Of a stretch of 64,000 nt of DNA, positions 56,129 through 64,000 are shown one piece after another. The notes beneath the pieces are model-generated. The model was not told the DNA's origin. It was given only the letters and a program-made list of their open reading frames with translations, and ran no database searches. The position numbers were made by a program, and so were the translations under genes. Within the stretch, counting starts at the first letter, position 1, and every line of letters starts with the position of its first letter. Origin of the DNA: Conchiformibius kuhniae DSM 17694. GTDB lineage: Bacteria; Pseudomonadota; Gammaproteobacteria; Burkholderiales; Neisseriaceae. Location: assembly GCF_000428785.1 (NCBI RefSeq), contig NZ_AUAP01000001.1, positions 186,001 to 250,000 of the forward strand, read 5' to 3'.

Positions 56129-57709
56129 TCAAGGCGTGTAATAAATCGGCGAACCCGGCCCTACCGGCAAACCGAACACAAACACCCACAAATAAAACAA
56201 CACGCTCCAACCCGCCAAAAACGCCACAGAGTAGGGCAGCATCATCGCCACCATCGTGCCGACCCCCGTATCGCGCTTATACCGAATCGCCACCGCCAAA
56301 ATCAGCCCGAAAAAGCTCATCAACGGCGAAATAATATTGGTAACCGAATCGCCGATACGGTAGGCTGCCTGAATCGTTTCCGGCGCATACCCCACCAGCA
56401 TCAGCATCGGCACGAAAATCGGCGCGGTTACCGCCCATTGCGCCGAAGCCGAACCAATCATCAGATTGATAAACGCGCAAATCAGAATAAAACCAATCAT
56501 CAGCAAACCGCCCGTCAAACCGATGTTTTTCAAAAATTCCGAGCCTTTCACCGCCATCACCGGCCCCAAATTGCTCCAACTGAAATAGGCGATAAACTGC
56601 GACACAAAGAAAATCAACACCAAATACAAAGCCATAGAACGCATGGAATTGGTCATGCCATCAATGATTTCGTCCGTAGTCCGCATCGTGCCCGCCACGC
56701 GCCCGTAGGCGATGCCCGCCGCCGAGAAAAACACGAAAATAAACGCCACAATCCCGTGCATAAACGGCGAATTGGCGATTTTGCCCGTTTCGGGATTGCG
56801 CAGCACGCCGTTTTCAGGCAGCACCGTCAGCGACAGCAGCACGCCCAAGGCCAACACCGTAAACAAGGCCGCTTTCAAACCGCGTTTTTCTGCCTGCGTA
56901 AGCTGTTCAATATTGATGCCTTCTTCCGCCGCGCTGCCTTCTTGCGGGTCATACTTGCCCAAACGCGGCTCCACGATTTTGTCGGTAACGATAAAGCCCA
57001 GAAACACAATCAAAAAGGTGCTCACCGCCATAAAATACCAGTTCGCTTCCACGCCCACCGTGTAATCGGGCGCAATCAGCCGCGCCGCCTGTTGGGTGAT
57101 GCCCGACAAAATCGGGTCGAGCGTGCCAATCAGCAAATTCGCGCTGTAACCGCCCGACACGCCCGCAAACGCGGCGGCAATGCCCGCGAGCGGGTGCCGT
57201 CCGAGCGAGTAAAAAATCATGCCCGCCAAGGGGATAATCACCACATAACCCAATTCCGCCGCCAAATTGGACATCACCCCCGCAAACACCACCGCAAACG
57301 TAATCAGGCGCGGCGGCGCGTTCAGCACCACCCCGCGCATGGCGGCGGCAATCAGCCCCGAACGTTCGGCGATGCCCACGCCGAGCAAGGCCACCAAAGA
57401 CGAACCCAAAGGTGCAAATCCGGTAAAGTTTTTCACCAGATTTTCCACCATTTTCGCCAAACCGTCGCCGTTGAGCAGGCTCACCACGCGGATAATGCCG
57501 TCTTCGGCGCGGCCTTTCGCGCCTTCGGGACGCGGGTCAATCGCGCTGACGTCAAAATACGCGCCCAATGCCGATGCCAACAGCAGTAATCCGATAAAAA
57601 TCAAAAACAAAACCACAGGGTGCGGCAATAAATTGCCGAGCCATTCCACGCCGTTGAGCAGCTTGTCGAGGCGTTTGTCGGTTTTTTGCGGGGGGTTTGC
57701 GCTTGCCAT
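56129..57709 (-). CDS. AbgT/MtrF-family transporter
   Basis: The 526-residue membrane protein belongs to the family of E. coli AbgT (p-aminobenzoyl-glutamate import) and neisserial MtrF (sulfonamide export). Signature segments: 'NLLPHPVVLFLIFIGLL', 'FTGFAPLGSSLVALLGVGIAE', 'AAFAGVSGGYSANLL' and 'GSASAQWAVTAPIFVPMLM'. MtrF is the likelier relative in this family of bacteria. An AGGCTGCCTGAA uptake signal lies at 56362-56373. Divergent from the phosphatidyltransferase-like gene. Confidence 0.9.
   Translation of the reverse strand: MASANPPQKTDKRLDKLLNGVEWLGNLLPHPVVLFLIFIGLLLLASALGAYFDVSAIDPRPEGAKGRAEDGIIRVVSLLNGDGLAKMVENLVKNFTGFAPLGSSLVALLGVGIAERSGLIAAAMRGVVLNAPPRLITFAVVFAGVMSNLAAELGYVVIIPLAGMIFYSLGRHPLAGIAAAFAGVSGGYSANLLIGTLDPILSGITQQAARLIAPDYTVGVEANWYFMAVSTFLIVFLGFIVTDKIVEPRLGKYDPQEGSAAEEGINIEQLTQAEKRGLKAALFTVLALGVLLSLTVLPENGVLRNPETGKIANSPFMHGIVAFIFVFFSAAGIAYGRVAGTMRTTDEIIDGMTNSMRSMALYLVLIFFVSQFIAYFSWSNLGPVMAVKGSEFLKNIGLTGGLLMIGFILICAFINLMIGSASAQWAVTAPIFVPMLMLVGYAPETIQAAYRIGDSVTNIISPLMSFFGLILAVAIRYKRDTGVGTMVAMMLPYSVAFLAGWSVLFYLWVFVFGLPVGPGSPIYYTP
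56362..56373 (+). other. Non-palindromic DNA uptake sequence in the AbgT gene
   Basis: TAGGCTGCCTGAATC gives AGGCTGCCTGAA only, not the other dialect, so it helps to fix which DUS form the genome uses. Confidence 0.65.
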
Positions 57710-57831
57710 GATGTTCTCGCAAAAGTTTACACAAGTTGATTATTTTCGCGCTTGACAATGCGTCTGGCAAATAAGAAAAAGTTATTTGGCAAATTATTGC
57801 GGCAAATTGCAGACGCTGCGCGGCGGGCGGC

Positions 57832-57860
57832 TTGGTTTTCGGGCGGCGGTTTGCTATGAT
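57832..57860 (+). promoter_or_regulatory. Promoter of the CDP-alcohol phosphatidyltransferase-like gene
   Basis: TTGGTT (57832-57837), 17-bp spacer, TATGAT (57855-57860), then AAGAGGTGA as ribosome-binding site at about 57884-57892. Confidence 0.6.
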
Positions 57861-57898
57861 GGCTGTTTTGACCATAATTTTTCTAAAGAGGTGAAATC

Positions 57899-58546
57899 AT
57901 GTTCAGTACCGAATGTTTGAAACCGAAACTGCGCGAGCTGTTGCGCCCCTTGGCACAGCAATTGGTCAATCGCGGCATCAGTGCCAACCGTTTGACGTGG
58001 GCGGCGGCGGGCGGCTCGCTGGCGGTGGGGGTGTTGTTGGCGGTGTTTGCCAAAGCGGCGTTTTTGTTTTGGCTGCTGCCGCTTTGGTTGCTGGCGCGGC
58101 TGGTGTTGGACGTATTGGACGGGCTGATGGCGCAGGAGTTTATGCAGGAATCGGCAGAAGGCGCGTATTGGGCGGAATTGGGCGCGGCGGCGGCAGATGC
58201 GGCGTTGTGGCTGCCCTTGGCGGTGTTGGCGGGCGCGTTGCCTGTGGGCTTGCTGGTGTGGTTGGGCGCGGTGTGCGAATTGTGCGGACTGCTGGGCAAG
58301 GTACACGGCTATCACGGACGCCGTCATGACGGCCCGATGGGGCGCAGCGACCGCATGGCGGTGCTGGCGGTGCTGGCGGTGTGGTACGCCGTGGCGGGCA
58401 GCCTGAACGCCTTTGCGCTGCTGTTGCTGTGGCTGACCGTGGCCGCCACCGCCTACACCTGCTGGCTGCGCATGCAAAACGGCTTGCGCGGCTATGGCGA
58501 AGCACAAACCGTTGCCGCCGTAGCCGACGATGGCGACAACGAATAA
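57899..58546 (+). CDS. CDP-alcohol phosphatidyltransferase-like protein with degenerate motif
   Basis: The 215-residue protein has about five helices in the CDP-OH_P_transf layout. The family motif D-x2-D-G-x2-A-R ... G-x3-D-x3-D appears here as DVLDGLMAQ followed by ELGAAAAD. The Arg is Gln, and the third metal/catalytic Asp is Ala. Active members normally join CDP-alcohols in phospholipid synthesis; the changes suggest altered or lost catalysis. ATG 57899 has a strong RBS. Confidence 0.7.
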   Translation: MFSTECLKPKLRELLRPLAQQLVNRGISANRLTWAAAGGSLAVGVLLAVFAKAAFLFWLLPLWLLARLVLDVLDGLMAQEFMQESAEGAYWAELGAAAADAALWLPLAVLAGALPVGLLVWLGAVCELCGLLGKVHGYHGRRHDGPMGRSDRMAVLAVLAVWYAVAGSLNAFALLLLWLTVAATAYTCWLRMQNGLRGYGEAQTVAAVADDGDNE

Positions 58547-58556
58547 TCAGACCCAA

Positions 58557-58605
58557 ACCACAACACCGTCCTTTCTGCCTGCGCGGAAAGGACGGTGTTG
58601 CGTTT
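58557..58605 (+). terminator. Strong hairpin terminator
   Basis: AACACCGTCCTTTC / GAAAGGACGGTGTT form a perfect 14-bp stem around TGCCTGCGCG, followed by GCGTTTTTT. The loop resembles the centre of the dRS3 palindromes. Confidence 0.85.
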
Positions 58606-58634
58606 TTTCGGTCAAATAATGATGATGCGCGTTT

Positions 58635-58798
58635 TAGGGTGTGTCATCAATTAAACTCTTTTGTTATAAATCAGCATAATACAAAAACACCGTCATTCCC
58701 GCACAGGAAGCAATATTTTATCGATGCTTTTTGAAGTTTGTTTTGGATTCCCGCCTGCGCGGGAATGACGGTTTGCGCTTTTGATGATGCGCGTCTTA
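58635..58798 (+). mobile_element. MITE-like repeat, copy I
   Basis: Left terminus TAGGGTGTGTCATCAATT, subterminal AAATCAGCATAATACAAAA. The first palindrome is decayed, the second intact (about 58747-58766). The right terminus, read on the reverse strand, is TAAGACGCGCATCATC; its TAA is the glnS stop codon. Confidence 0.85.
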
Positions 58799-60484
58799 AG
58801 CGGACTTCTGCCAAGTATCTTTCAAACCCACCGTGCGGTTGAACACGGGGCTGCCCGCAGCGTGGTCGTAACGGTCGGTAACGAAATAGCCCAAACGCTC
58901 AAACTGCCAACGGCTTTCTGCCGCCAAACCGTTGGCAACGGGTTCCGCCCACGCCGTGATTTCCCGCGCCGAATCGGGGTTGAGAAAATCGGTAAACGGA
59001 CGGTATTGCCCGTCTTCGCCGCGCACCGCATCGGGGCGTTCCACCGCAAACAGACGGTCATACAAACGCACTTGCACCGGCACGGCGTGCGCCGCGCTTA
59101 ACCAGTGAATCACGCCTTTCACCTTGCGCCCCTCCGGTTTTTTGCCCAGCGTGTCGTGGTCAATAGAACATTTCAATTCAACCACTTCGCCGTTTCCGTC
59201 TTTCACGGCTTCATCGCATTTGATGACGTAGCCGTAACGCAGGCGCACTTCGCCGCCCACGCTCAAACGCTGCCAGCCTTGCGGCGGCTGTTCGCTGAAA
59301 TCATCGCGTTCAATGTAAATGGTTTCGGAAACGGGGATTTCGCGTTCGCCCATGTCGGGGTGGTTCGGGTGATAAGGCGCGGAACGGCTTTGGGTTTTTT
59401 CGCGGTCAAAATTGGTCAGGGTAACTTTTAAAGGATTTAACACCGCCATCATGCGCGGTGCGGTGTTTTCCAAATCCTCGCGCACCGCACCCTCCAAAAC
59501 GCTCATGTCCACAATGTTTTCCGATTTGGAAATGCCCGCGCGTTTGGCAAACAGGCGCACGCCCGCCGGCGTGTAGCCGCGCCGCCGCATTCCGGAAATG
59601 GTCGGCATGCGCGGGTCGTCCCAACCGCGCACATGACCTTCGCTAACCAGTTGGTTTAATTTGCGTTTGGAGGTAATCGTGTACAGCAGTTCCAAACGGG
59701 AAAACTCGTATTGGCGCGGGCGCGTGGGGTGCGGTGCGGGAATATTGTCCAGCACCCAATCGTAAAGCGGGCGGTGCGCTTCAAATTCCAGCGTACACAA
59801 AGAATGTGTAATCCCTTCAATGGCATCGGAAATGGCGTGGGTGTAGTCGTACATCGGATAAATGCACCATTGGTCGCCCGTATTGTGGTGGTGGGCGCGG
59901 CGGATGCGGTAAATCACGGGGTCGCGCAAATTCACATTACCCGATGCCATATCAATTTTCAGGCGCAGGGTTTTGCTGCCGTCCGCAAACTCGCCGTTTT
60001 TCATGCGTTGGAACAAATCCAGATTTTCCGCCACGCTGCGTTCGCGGTAGGGGCTGTTTTTGCCCGCTTCGGTAAGCGTGCCGCGATATTCGCGGATTTG
60101 TTCGGCGGTCAAATCGTCCACATAGGCCTTGCCGTCTTGAATCAAACCTACCGCATAATCATACAGTTGCTGAAAATAATCGGAGGCGTAACGCGGCTCG
60201 CCGTTCCAGTCAAAGCCCAGCCAGCACACGTCTTCTTTAATGGAATCAACGTATTCCTGATTTTCTTTTTCGGGATTGGTGTCGTCAAAACGCAGATTGC
60301 ACAAGCCTTTGTAAATATACGCCAAACCGAAATTCAGGCAGATGGATTTGGCGTGTCCGACATGCAGATAGCCGTTCGGTTCGGGCGGGAAACGGGTGTG
60401 GACGGCGGCGTGTTTGCCGTTTGCCAAATCTTTTTCAATGATGGTGCGGATAAAATGGTTGTCGGCAAATTCTTGCGGGTGCAT
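58796..60484 (-). CDS. glnS: Glutaminyl-tRNA synthetase
   Basis: The 562-residue class I synthetase has the HIGH-type motif 'PPEPNGYLHVGHAKSI', 'DDTNPEKE', and 'YTITSKRKLNQLV', with the GlnRS-specific C-terminal anticodon-binding beta barrels. ATG 60484 follows AAAAGGAAC. Divergent from pyrE. The stop codon is contributed by a MITE terminus. Confidence 0.96.
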   Translation of the reverse strand: MHPQEFADNHFIRTIIEKDLANGKHAAVHTRFPPEPNGYLHVGHAKSICLNFGLAYIYKGLCNLRFDDTNPEKENQEYVDSIKEDVCWLGFDWNGEPRYASDYFQQLYDYAVGLIQDGKAYVDDLTAEQIREYRGTLTEAGKNSPYRERSVAENLDLFQRMKNGEFADGSKTLRLKIDMASGNVNLRDPVIYRIRRAHHHNTGDQWCIYPMYDYTHAISDAIEGITHSLCTLEFEAHRPLYDWVLDNIPAPHPTRPRQYEFSRLELLYTITSKRKLNQLVSEGHVRGWDDPRMPTISGMRRRGYTPAGVRLFAKRAGISKSENIVDMSVLEGAVREDLENTAPRMMAVLNPLKVTLTNFDREKTQSRSAPYHPNHPDMGEREIPVSETIYIERDDFSEQPPQGWQRLSVGGEVRLRYGYVIKCDEAVKDGNGEVVELKCSIDHDTLGKKPEGRKVKGVIHWLSAAHAVPVQVRLYDRLFAVERPDAVRGEDGQYRPFTDFLNPDSAREITAWAEPVANGLAAESRWQFERLGYFVTDRYDHAAGSPVFNRTVGLKDTWQKSA

Positions 60485-60561
60485 GGTGTTCCTTTTTCGG
60501 GGTGTTCGGCAGTGAAACGATTATACCAAGAAGGGTGCGCTCTGTGCGTGCGCGGCGCGTT

Positions 60562-60591
60562 TTGCAAAAAGCGGGCAAACGGTGGTATAGT
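60562..60591 (+). promoter_or_regulatory. pyrE promoter
   Basis: TTGCAA (60562-60567), 18-bp spacer, TATAGT (60586-60591), 35 nt before the start codon. Confidence 0.6.
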
Positions 60592-60626
60592 CGCCACGAT
60601 TTTTCAACTTTTTGGGAACGCCGAAA

Positions 60627-61277
60627 ATGTCCGATTTCCGTCAAGATTTTCTCCGGTTTGCGCTGGATTGCGAAGTATTGAAGTTTGGCGAATTTACCAC
60701 CAAAGCGGGGCGGCAGTCGCCGTATTTTTTCAATGCGGGTTTGTTTAACGATGGTGCGTCTGCGCTGCAATTGGCGCGTTTTTACGCGGAAGCGGTTGTG
60801 CAGAGCAAAATTGAATTTGATATGTTGTTCGGCCCTGCTTATAAAGGGATTGTGTTGGCTGCCGCCACCGCGATGATGCTGGCGGAGCGCGGCATCAACG
60901 TGCCGTTTGCCTACAACCGCAAAGAAGCCAAAGACCACGGCGAAGGCGGCGTGTTGGTGGGTGCGCCCTTGGCGGGGCGGGTACTGATTATCGATGACGT
61001 GATTTCGGCGGGTACTTCGGTGCGCGAATCGGTGCGCCTGATTGAAAACGCGGGCGCAACCCCCGCCGCCGTCGCCATCGCGCTCGACCGCATGGAAAAA
61101 GGCACGGGCGAGCTGTCTGCCGTGCAGGAAGTGGCGCAGCAATACGGCTTGCCCGTTGTGGCGATTGCCACGCTGGACGACTTGTTTGCCCTGTTGCGGG
61201 CGCAGCAGCATGCGGATTTGGCAAACCACCTGCCCGCGCTGACCGCGTATCGCGAACGGTATGGCGTATCGGATTAG
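60627..61277 (+). CDS. pyrE: Orotate phosphoribosyltransferase
   Basis: The 216-residue enzyme converts orotate and PRPP to OMP in pyrimidine synthesis. 'GRQSPYFFNAGLF', 'FGPAYKGIVLAAATA', the flexible loop 'RKEAKDHGEGG' and PRPP motif 'VLIIDDVISAGTSVRE' are all present. ATG 60627 (MSDFRQDFLRFAL) was chosen. The stop TAG is the first codon-sized unit of a MITE-like repeat. Confidence 0.97.
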   Translation: MSDFRQDFLRFALDCEVLKFGEFTTKAGRQSPYFFNAGLFNDGASALQLARFYAEAVVQSKIEFDMLFGPAYKGIVLAAATAMMLAERGINVPFAYNRKEAKDHGEGGVLVGAPLAGRVLIIDDVISAGTSVRESVRLIENAGATPAAVAIALDRMEKGTGELSAVQEVAQQYGLPVVAIATLDDLFALLRAQQHADLANHLPALTAYRERYGVSD

Positions 61278-61474
61278 GGCGTATCGTTAATTGACCGAAA
61301 AACCTCTGCGCCGTCATTCCCGCGCAGGCGGGAATCCAAGTTGAAGCACAATGAAACGGTGATAAAACATCGTTTGCCAAGCATCGTGCAGTGGATTCCC
61401 GCCTGAGCGGGCATGACGGCATTTCTTATACTGCACTGATTTCCAATAGAAAATTTAAATAATGACACACCCTG
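61275..61474 (+). mobile_element. MITE-like repeat, copy J (200 bp), joining pyrE and fic
   Basis: Left terminus TAGGGCGTATCGTTAATT (pyrE stop). Palindromes ATTCCCgcgcaggcGGGAAT (about 61317-61336) and ATTCCCgcctgagcGGGCAT (about 61394-61413). The right terminus, read on the reverse strand, is CAGGGTGTGTCATTATTT. The right arm contains ATG 61462, the start codon of the fic gene. Confidence 0.9.
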
Positions 61475-62436
61475 ACCAACAAAAAAACACCCTATCGAAA
61501 AACCAAGAACGCTTACTGCTGCGCCAACTTTTTAACCAAAAAATCATGGAAAACCTAAAAAATAACCAAACCTTTGACCTATCGGCAATTTGGGCGGAAA
61601 CCCAAGACTTTTCAGAACTGAAAAACCAACTTACTGACCTAAAAAAATGCTTGGACAGTTTCAGACCGCTATCGGAAAACGAAGTTTTTAAACTCAAACA
61701 AGCCTTTGACGTTGAATACACCTACCAAAGCAACAAAATTGAAGGCAACACATTAAGCAAAAACGAAACCCATCTGATTGTTAATAAAGGATTTACCATC
61801 AAAGGGAAAACCCTTACAGAACACTTGGAAGCCATCAACCATCAAGAAGCGATTGACTATATTAGGGAAATTGCCGTTTCCGATGTCCCGTTTGACAAAC
61901 GCTGCCTGTTAAACATTCATTCCCTGATACTGCACGGCATCAACAGAGAAAATGCGGGCAGATACCGTCAAGAAAACGTAATGATTTCAGGCAGCAGCTT
62001 TATTCCGCCGTCATTTCTCCAAATTATGGATTTAATGAATGAATATTTTGAATTTTACGAACAAAACAAAGACACCATGCACCCTGTAGAACTTGCTGCG
62101 GAAATGCATGAAAGACTGGTAACCATACACCCGTTTATCGATAGCAACGGATGTACCGCAAGATTGGTTATGAACCTAATTTTACTTCAAAACGGTTATC
62201 CGATTACCATTTTAGACGGTGAAAACGAAAAAAGATTTGCTTATTATGACAGTTTGGAGCTGGCTCGAACGGGAAACGACCCTGAAAAACGGCAATTCAA
62301 GATTTTTATCGGCAACAACGTGAAAAAATGGCTGTTTACTTATCTGAACCTGCTTGCCCCAAATGGAAACCAACACGCACAAAACAAAGGCTATTACTTC
62401 TTCAAAAAAATTGAACCGCTTATCCAAAAACAATAA
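61462..62436 (+). CDS. Fic-domain protein with altered active-site motif
   Basis: The 324-residue protein has a class II Fic architecture: the inhibitory motif S-x3-E-G (residues 90-95, YQSNKIEGN) precedes the Fic domain. The active-site loop reads HPFIDSNGCTAR (223-234), against HPFxDGNGRxxR in active AMPylators. The catalytic His and Asn are kept, but Gly is Ser and the phosphate-binding Arg is Cys. AT-rich codon use unlike its neighbours suggests recent transfer. Its start codon lies in a MITE terminus. Confidence 0.88.
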   Translation: MTHPDQQKNTLSKNQERLLLRQLFNQKIMENLKNNQTFDLSAIWAETQDFSELKNQLTDLKKCLDSFRPLSENEVFKLKQAFDVEYTYQSNKIEGNTLSKNETHLIVNKGFTIKGKTLTEHLEAINHQEAIDYIREIAVSDVPFDKRCLLNIHSLILHGINRENAGRYRQENVMISGSSFIPPSFLQIMDLMNEYFEFYEQNKDTMHPVELAAEMHERLVTIHPFIDSNGCTARLVMNLILLQNGYPITILDGENEKRFAYYDSLELARTGNDPEKRQFKIFIGNNVKKWLFTYLNLLAPNGNQHAQNKGYYFFKKIEPLIQKQ

Positions 62437-62504
62437 ATCTTGGTTTGTCTAAAAAAATCATTTTTATTCAAAAAACTTGTTAAATATATTAAGGAGATGG
62501 ACGC

Positions 62505-63089
62505 ATGAATGCCCAACCCCAAACCATTCCGCAACGGGTAACGGAAGCGGAATACCTGCAATATTGCGAAGACCATTTGGAAGAACGGTTTGAGCTGATT
62601 GACGGGGAAATCGTGGCGATGGAAGGCGCTTCCCGAAATCACGGTATCATCAAATCCAATTTGATTGTTTTGATGCACGCTCATTTGAAAAACAGCAACT
62701 GCTTTGTTTTTGCCAGTGCTTGGAATGTCAGGGTGGGGCAAAATTCCTACTATCCCGATGTGGTGGTGGAGTGCGGCACGGAAAGTGAATATGTTGCTGA
62801 AAAACCGTTGGTGATTGTTGAAGTGCTTGCCGATGACACCCGTGCAATTGATTTGACGGTTAAGGTAAGGGATTATCAAACCATTCCGACCCTGCAAGAA
62901 TATGTGCTGATTGAGCAGGACTTTACTCATGTTGCGGTTTACCGGAAGCAGGAAAACTGGCAACGTACGGAATACATTTGCGGTGATGATGTGGTCGGCT
63001 TGGAGAGCTTGGATTTGTCGCTGGCAATGGCAGATATTTACCAACGAGTTGTTTTTCAAGCGCAAAGGCGGAGATTTTTGCAAAGGTAA
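62505..63089 (+). CDS. Uma2-family (DUF820) putative PD-(D/E)xK endonuclease
   Basis: The 194-residue protein has 'EAEYLQYCEDHLEERFELIDGEI' at the start and a restriction-endonuclease-like core 'SYYPDVVVEC', 'PLVIVEVLADDT' and 'KVRDYQTIP', giving the acidic residues and lysine of the fold. Uma2 proteins are abundant in cyanobacteria and of unknown role. AAGGAGATGG precedes ATG 62505. It lies beside the Fic gene in the AT-richer accessory end. Confidence 0.9.
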   Translation: MNAQPQTIPQRVTEAEYLQYCEDHLEERFELIDGEIVAMEGASRNHGIIKSNLIVLMHAHLKNSNCFVFASAWNVRVGQNSYYPDVVVECGTESEYVAEKPLVIVEVLADDTRAIDLTVKVRDYQTIPTLQEYVLIEQDFTHVAVYRKQENWQRTEYICGDDVVGLESLDLSLAMADIYQRVVFQAQRRRFLQR

Positions 63090-63143
63090 TGCCAAGCGTC
63101 TGTCAAACCGGTGCTGTTCCGTTCCATTGTGTGTGGGGAGGCA

Positions 63144-63758
63144 TCACAGTTTTTTAAATTCAAAAATGCTGAAATCAGGGTTGATGCTGAGGTAGTATTG
63201 TGCGCCGTGCGCTTCCAGTTCGGCGGTGTGCCAAAAGCGTTTTTGTGTTTTCGGCAGCAGCACATGGGCGATGTGGTAGGGTTCTTGCACCACAGCGCGG
63301 GTTTGCGCGGCGTGCTGCCGCCACATTTTGGCAACGAGCGGCACGTCGGTAAAGGGAATGTGTTCCAGCAAAGTCAGGTGGCGGGACGGTTTTTTGCTGT
63401 TGAGTTCGTCTTCGTCATCGACAAATTGCCATTGTCCGTTTTCGTAGCGGAACAGCAGCAGTTTGTTGGGGCGGAGCGGGTCTTGTGCCTGTAATTCGAT
63501 GCGCGGGCGCGTGCCGTCAAAAAAGTCGATTTTTTCAAAAACGTAAACGGGTTTGCCTTGAAATTGTGCTTGTTGGGGCAGGGTGGTTTGGGCGCGGCGC
63601 AGGGTGTCGGTGTCTTCGAGCAGGTTGCGGCGCACGACGGGTTTGGCGGCGGTTTTTTTGGCGCGTTTGGGGGCTTCGGCTTCGGCGGTATCGCCGCACG
63701 CGCCGAGCCATAATGTTGCCGTTGCTGCAATCAGCATCAGTAGGTTTTTGTGGTTCAT
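63144..63758 (-). CDS. Predicted outer-membrane or periplasmic lipoprotein, unknown function
   Basis: The 204-residue protein has a lipoprotein signal (MNHKNLLMLIAATATLWLGAC, lipid Cys21), then a Lys/Ala-rich linker and a globular domain ('VYVFEKIDFFDGTRPRIEL', 'YYLSINPDFSIFEFKKL'). The leader GCGAAAAGGAATTTTG precedes ATG 63758. A Correia-like repeat and the structured dispersed repeat lie upstream. No family recognised. Confidence 0.75.
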   Translation of the reverse strand: MNHKNLLMLIAATATLWLGACGDTAEAEAPKRAKKTAAKPVVRRNLLEDTDTLRRAQTTLPQQAQFQGKPVYVFEKIDFFDGTRPRIELQAQDPLRPNKLLLFRYENGQWQFVDDEDELNSKKPSRHLTLLEHIPFTDVPLVAKMWRQHAAQTRAVVQEPYHIAHVLLPKTQKRFWHTAELEAHGAQYYLSINPDFSIFEFKKL

Positions 63759-63810
63759 CAAAATTCCTTTTCGCTTTGAAACCCTGCCGTTCACGGCGGT
63801 AAAATCGCTT

Positions 63811-63913
63811 TATAGTGGATTAAAATCGCAACGATACGGCGTTGCCGACGCCCTTACTACCCGTATACGGCGGGCGTTGTCGCCTTGTCTCGTTTTTATT
63901 TTTATCAACTATA
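63811..63913 (-). mobile_element. Correia-like repeat (CREE-type MITE)
   Basis: Terminus TATAGTGGATTAAAA (63811-63825). The opposite end, read on the reverse strand, is TATAGTTGATAAAA. The interior carries ACGGCGTTGCC and GTCGCCTTGTC, as in neisserial Correia elements. About 103 bp, the short form. It lies 53 nt upstream of the lipoprotein start and may carry a promoter. Confidence 0.8.
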
Positions 63914-63917
63914 TTAT

Positions 63918-63990
63918 TCGGGCGGGGCGTAAACCCGTCCGAATCAGGGCAAGGCATGGGGCTGTGCTTTATGTGCAGCCCTGTGGGTTG
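63918..63990 (-). repeat. Structured dispersed repeat, copy 3 (fullest copy)
   Basis: Read on the reverse strand: CAACCCACAGGGCTGCACAT, then GCACAGCCCC, CTTGCCCTGATTCGGACGGG and CCCCGCCCGAA. Two hairpins are possible (GGGCTG/CAGCCC and TTCGGACGGG/CCCGCCCGAA). Same order as at 28197: repeat, then leader, then gene, but with a Correia-like element in between. Confidence 0.75.
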
Positions 63991-64000
63991 AAACATCAGC

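Noticed and set aside
61462..63089. Fic plus Uma2 as a defence island
   Set aside because: Two neighbouring accessory genes alone do not support a defence function. There are no restriction, CRISPR or abortive-infection partners and no prophage genes nearby.

Overview
The window looks like a chromosomal segment of a GC-rich member of the Neisseriaceae. Evidence: the dnaB plus five minor-pilin cluster (33285-38348), a PilC/PilY1 adhesin, a MisR-like regulator, DNA-uptake-sequence (DUS) 12-mers, dRS3-like ATTCCC-N8-GGGAAT palindromes and a Correia-like element. The DUS copies read AGGCTGCCTGAA / AGGCAGCCTGAA, the dialects described for Simonsiella- and Kingella-type genera rather than Neisseria sensu stricto. 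A Simonsiella/Alysiella/Conchiformibius-type organism is my best guess (inference only).

Layout. 1-2.1 kb: partial DMT permease, small ORF, ccoS, MFS lysophospholipid-type transporter. 2.2-10 kb: carA and carB separated by a large protein with three internal repeats, an ICMT-type methyltransferase and a RAYT transposase with its own REP cluster. 10.3-15.4 kb: a higBA module with a broken toxin, pilC, yhbY. 15.6-27.3 kb: tRNA-Arg(CCG), xth, yebC, maeB, purE, hemH, glnB, parA/rsmG, lolC. 27.3-32.9 kb: lolD, then a wza-wzb-wzc polysaccharide-export/tyrosine-phosphorylation set with no glycosyltransferases beside it, and dut. 33.3-38.4 kb: dnaB-fimT-pilV-pilW-pilX-pilin. 38.6-48.7 kb: Zn alcohol dehydrogenase behind a perfect Zur box, lctP, an agmatinase-family gene, mnmA, an ArnT-like glycosyltransferase, coaBC, ppsR. 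48.9-61.3 kb: tex, two membrane proteins, misR-like regulator, trpB, ilvC, abgT/mtrF, a degenerate CDP-alcohol phosphatidyltransferase, glnS, pyrE. 61.4-64 kb: an AT-richer accessory end with a Fic protein, a Uma2 nuclease, a lipoprotein and a Correia-like repeat.

Most genes are ordinary housekeeping genes. The unusual layer is in the repeats. About ten copies of a roughly 200-bp MITE-like element have termini TAGGGCGTGTCATCATTT, and each carries two dRS3-like palindromes. In at least seven cases the terminus itself forms the stop codon of the neighbouring gene, and once it supplies the start codon of the fic gene. A second modular repeat (a structured hairpin block plus a translation leader CAAACCGAAAAGGAATT) precedes genes for exported proteins. 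These two families, together with the REP/RAYT cluster, are the best candidates for something not previously described.
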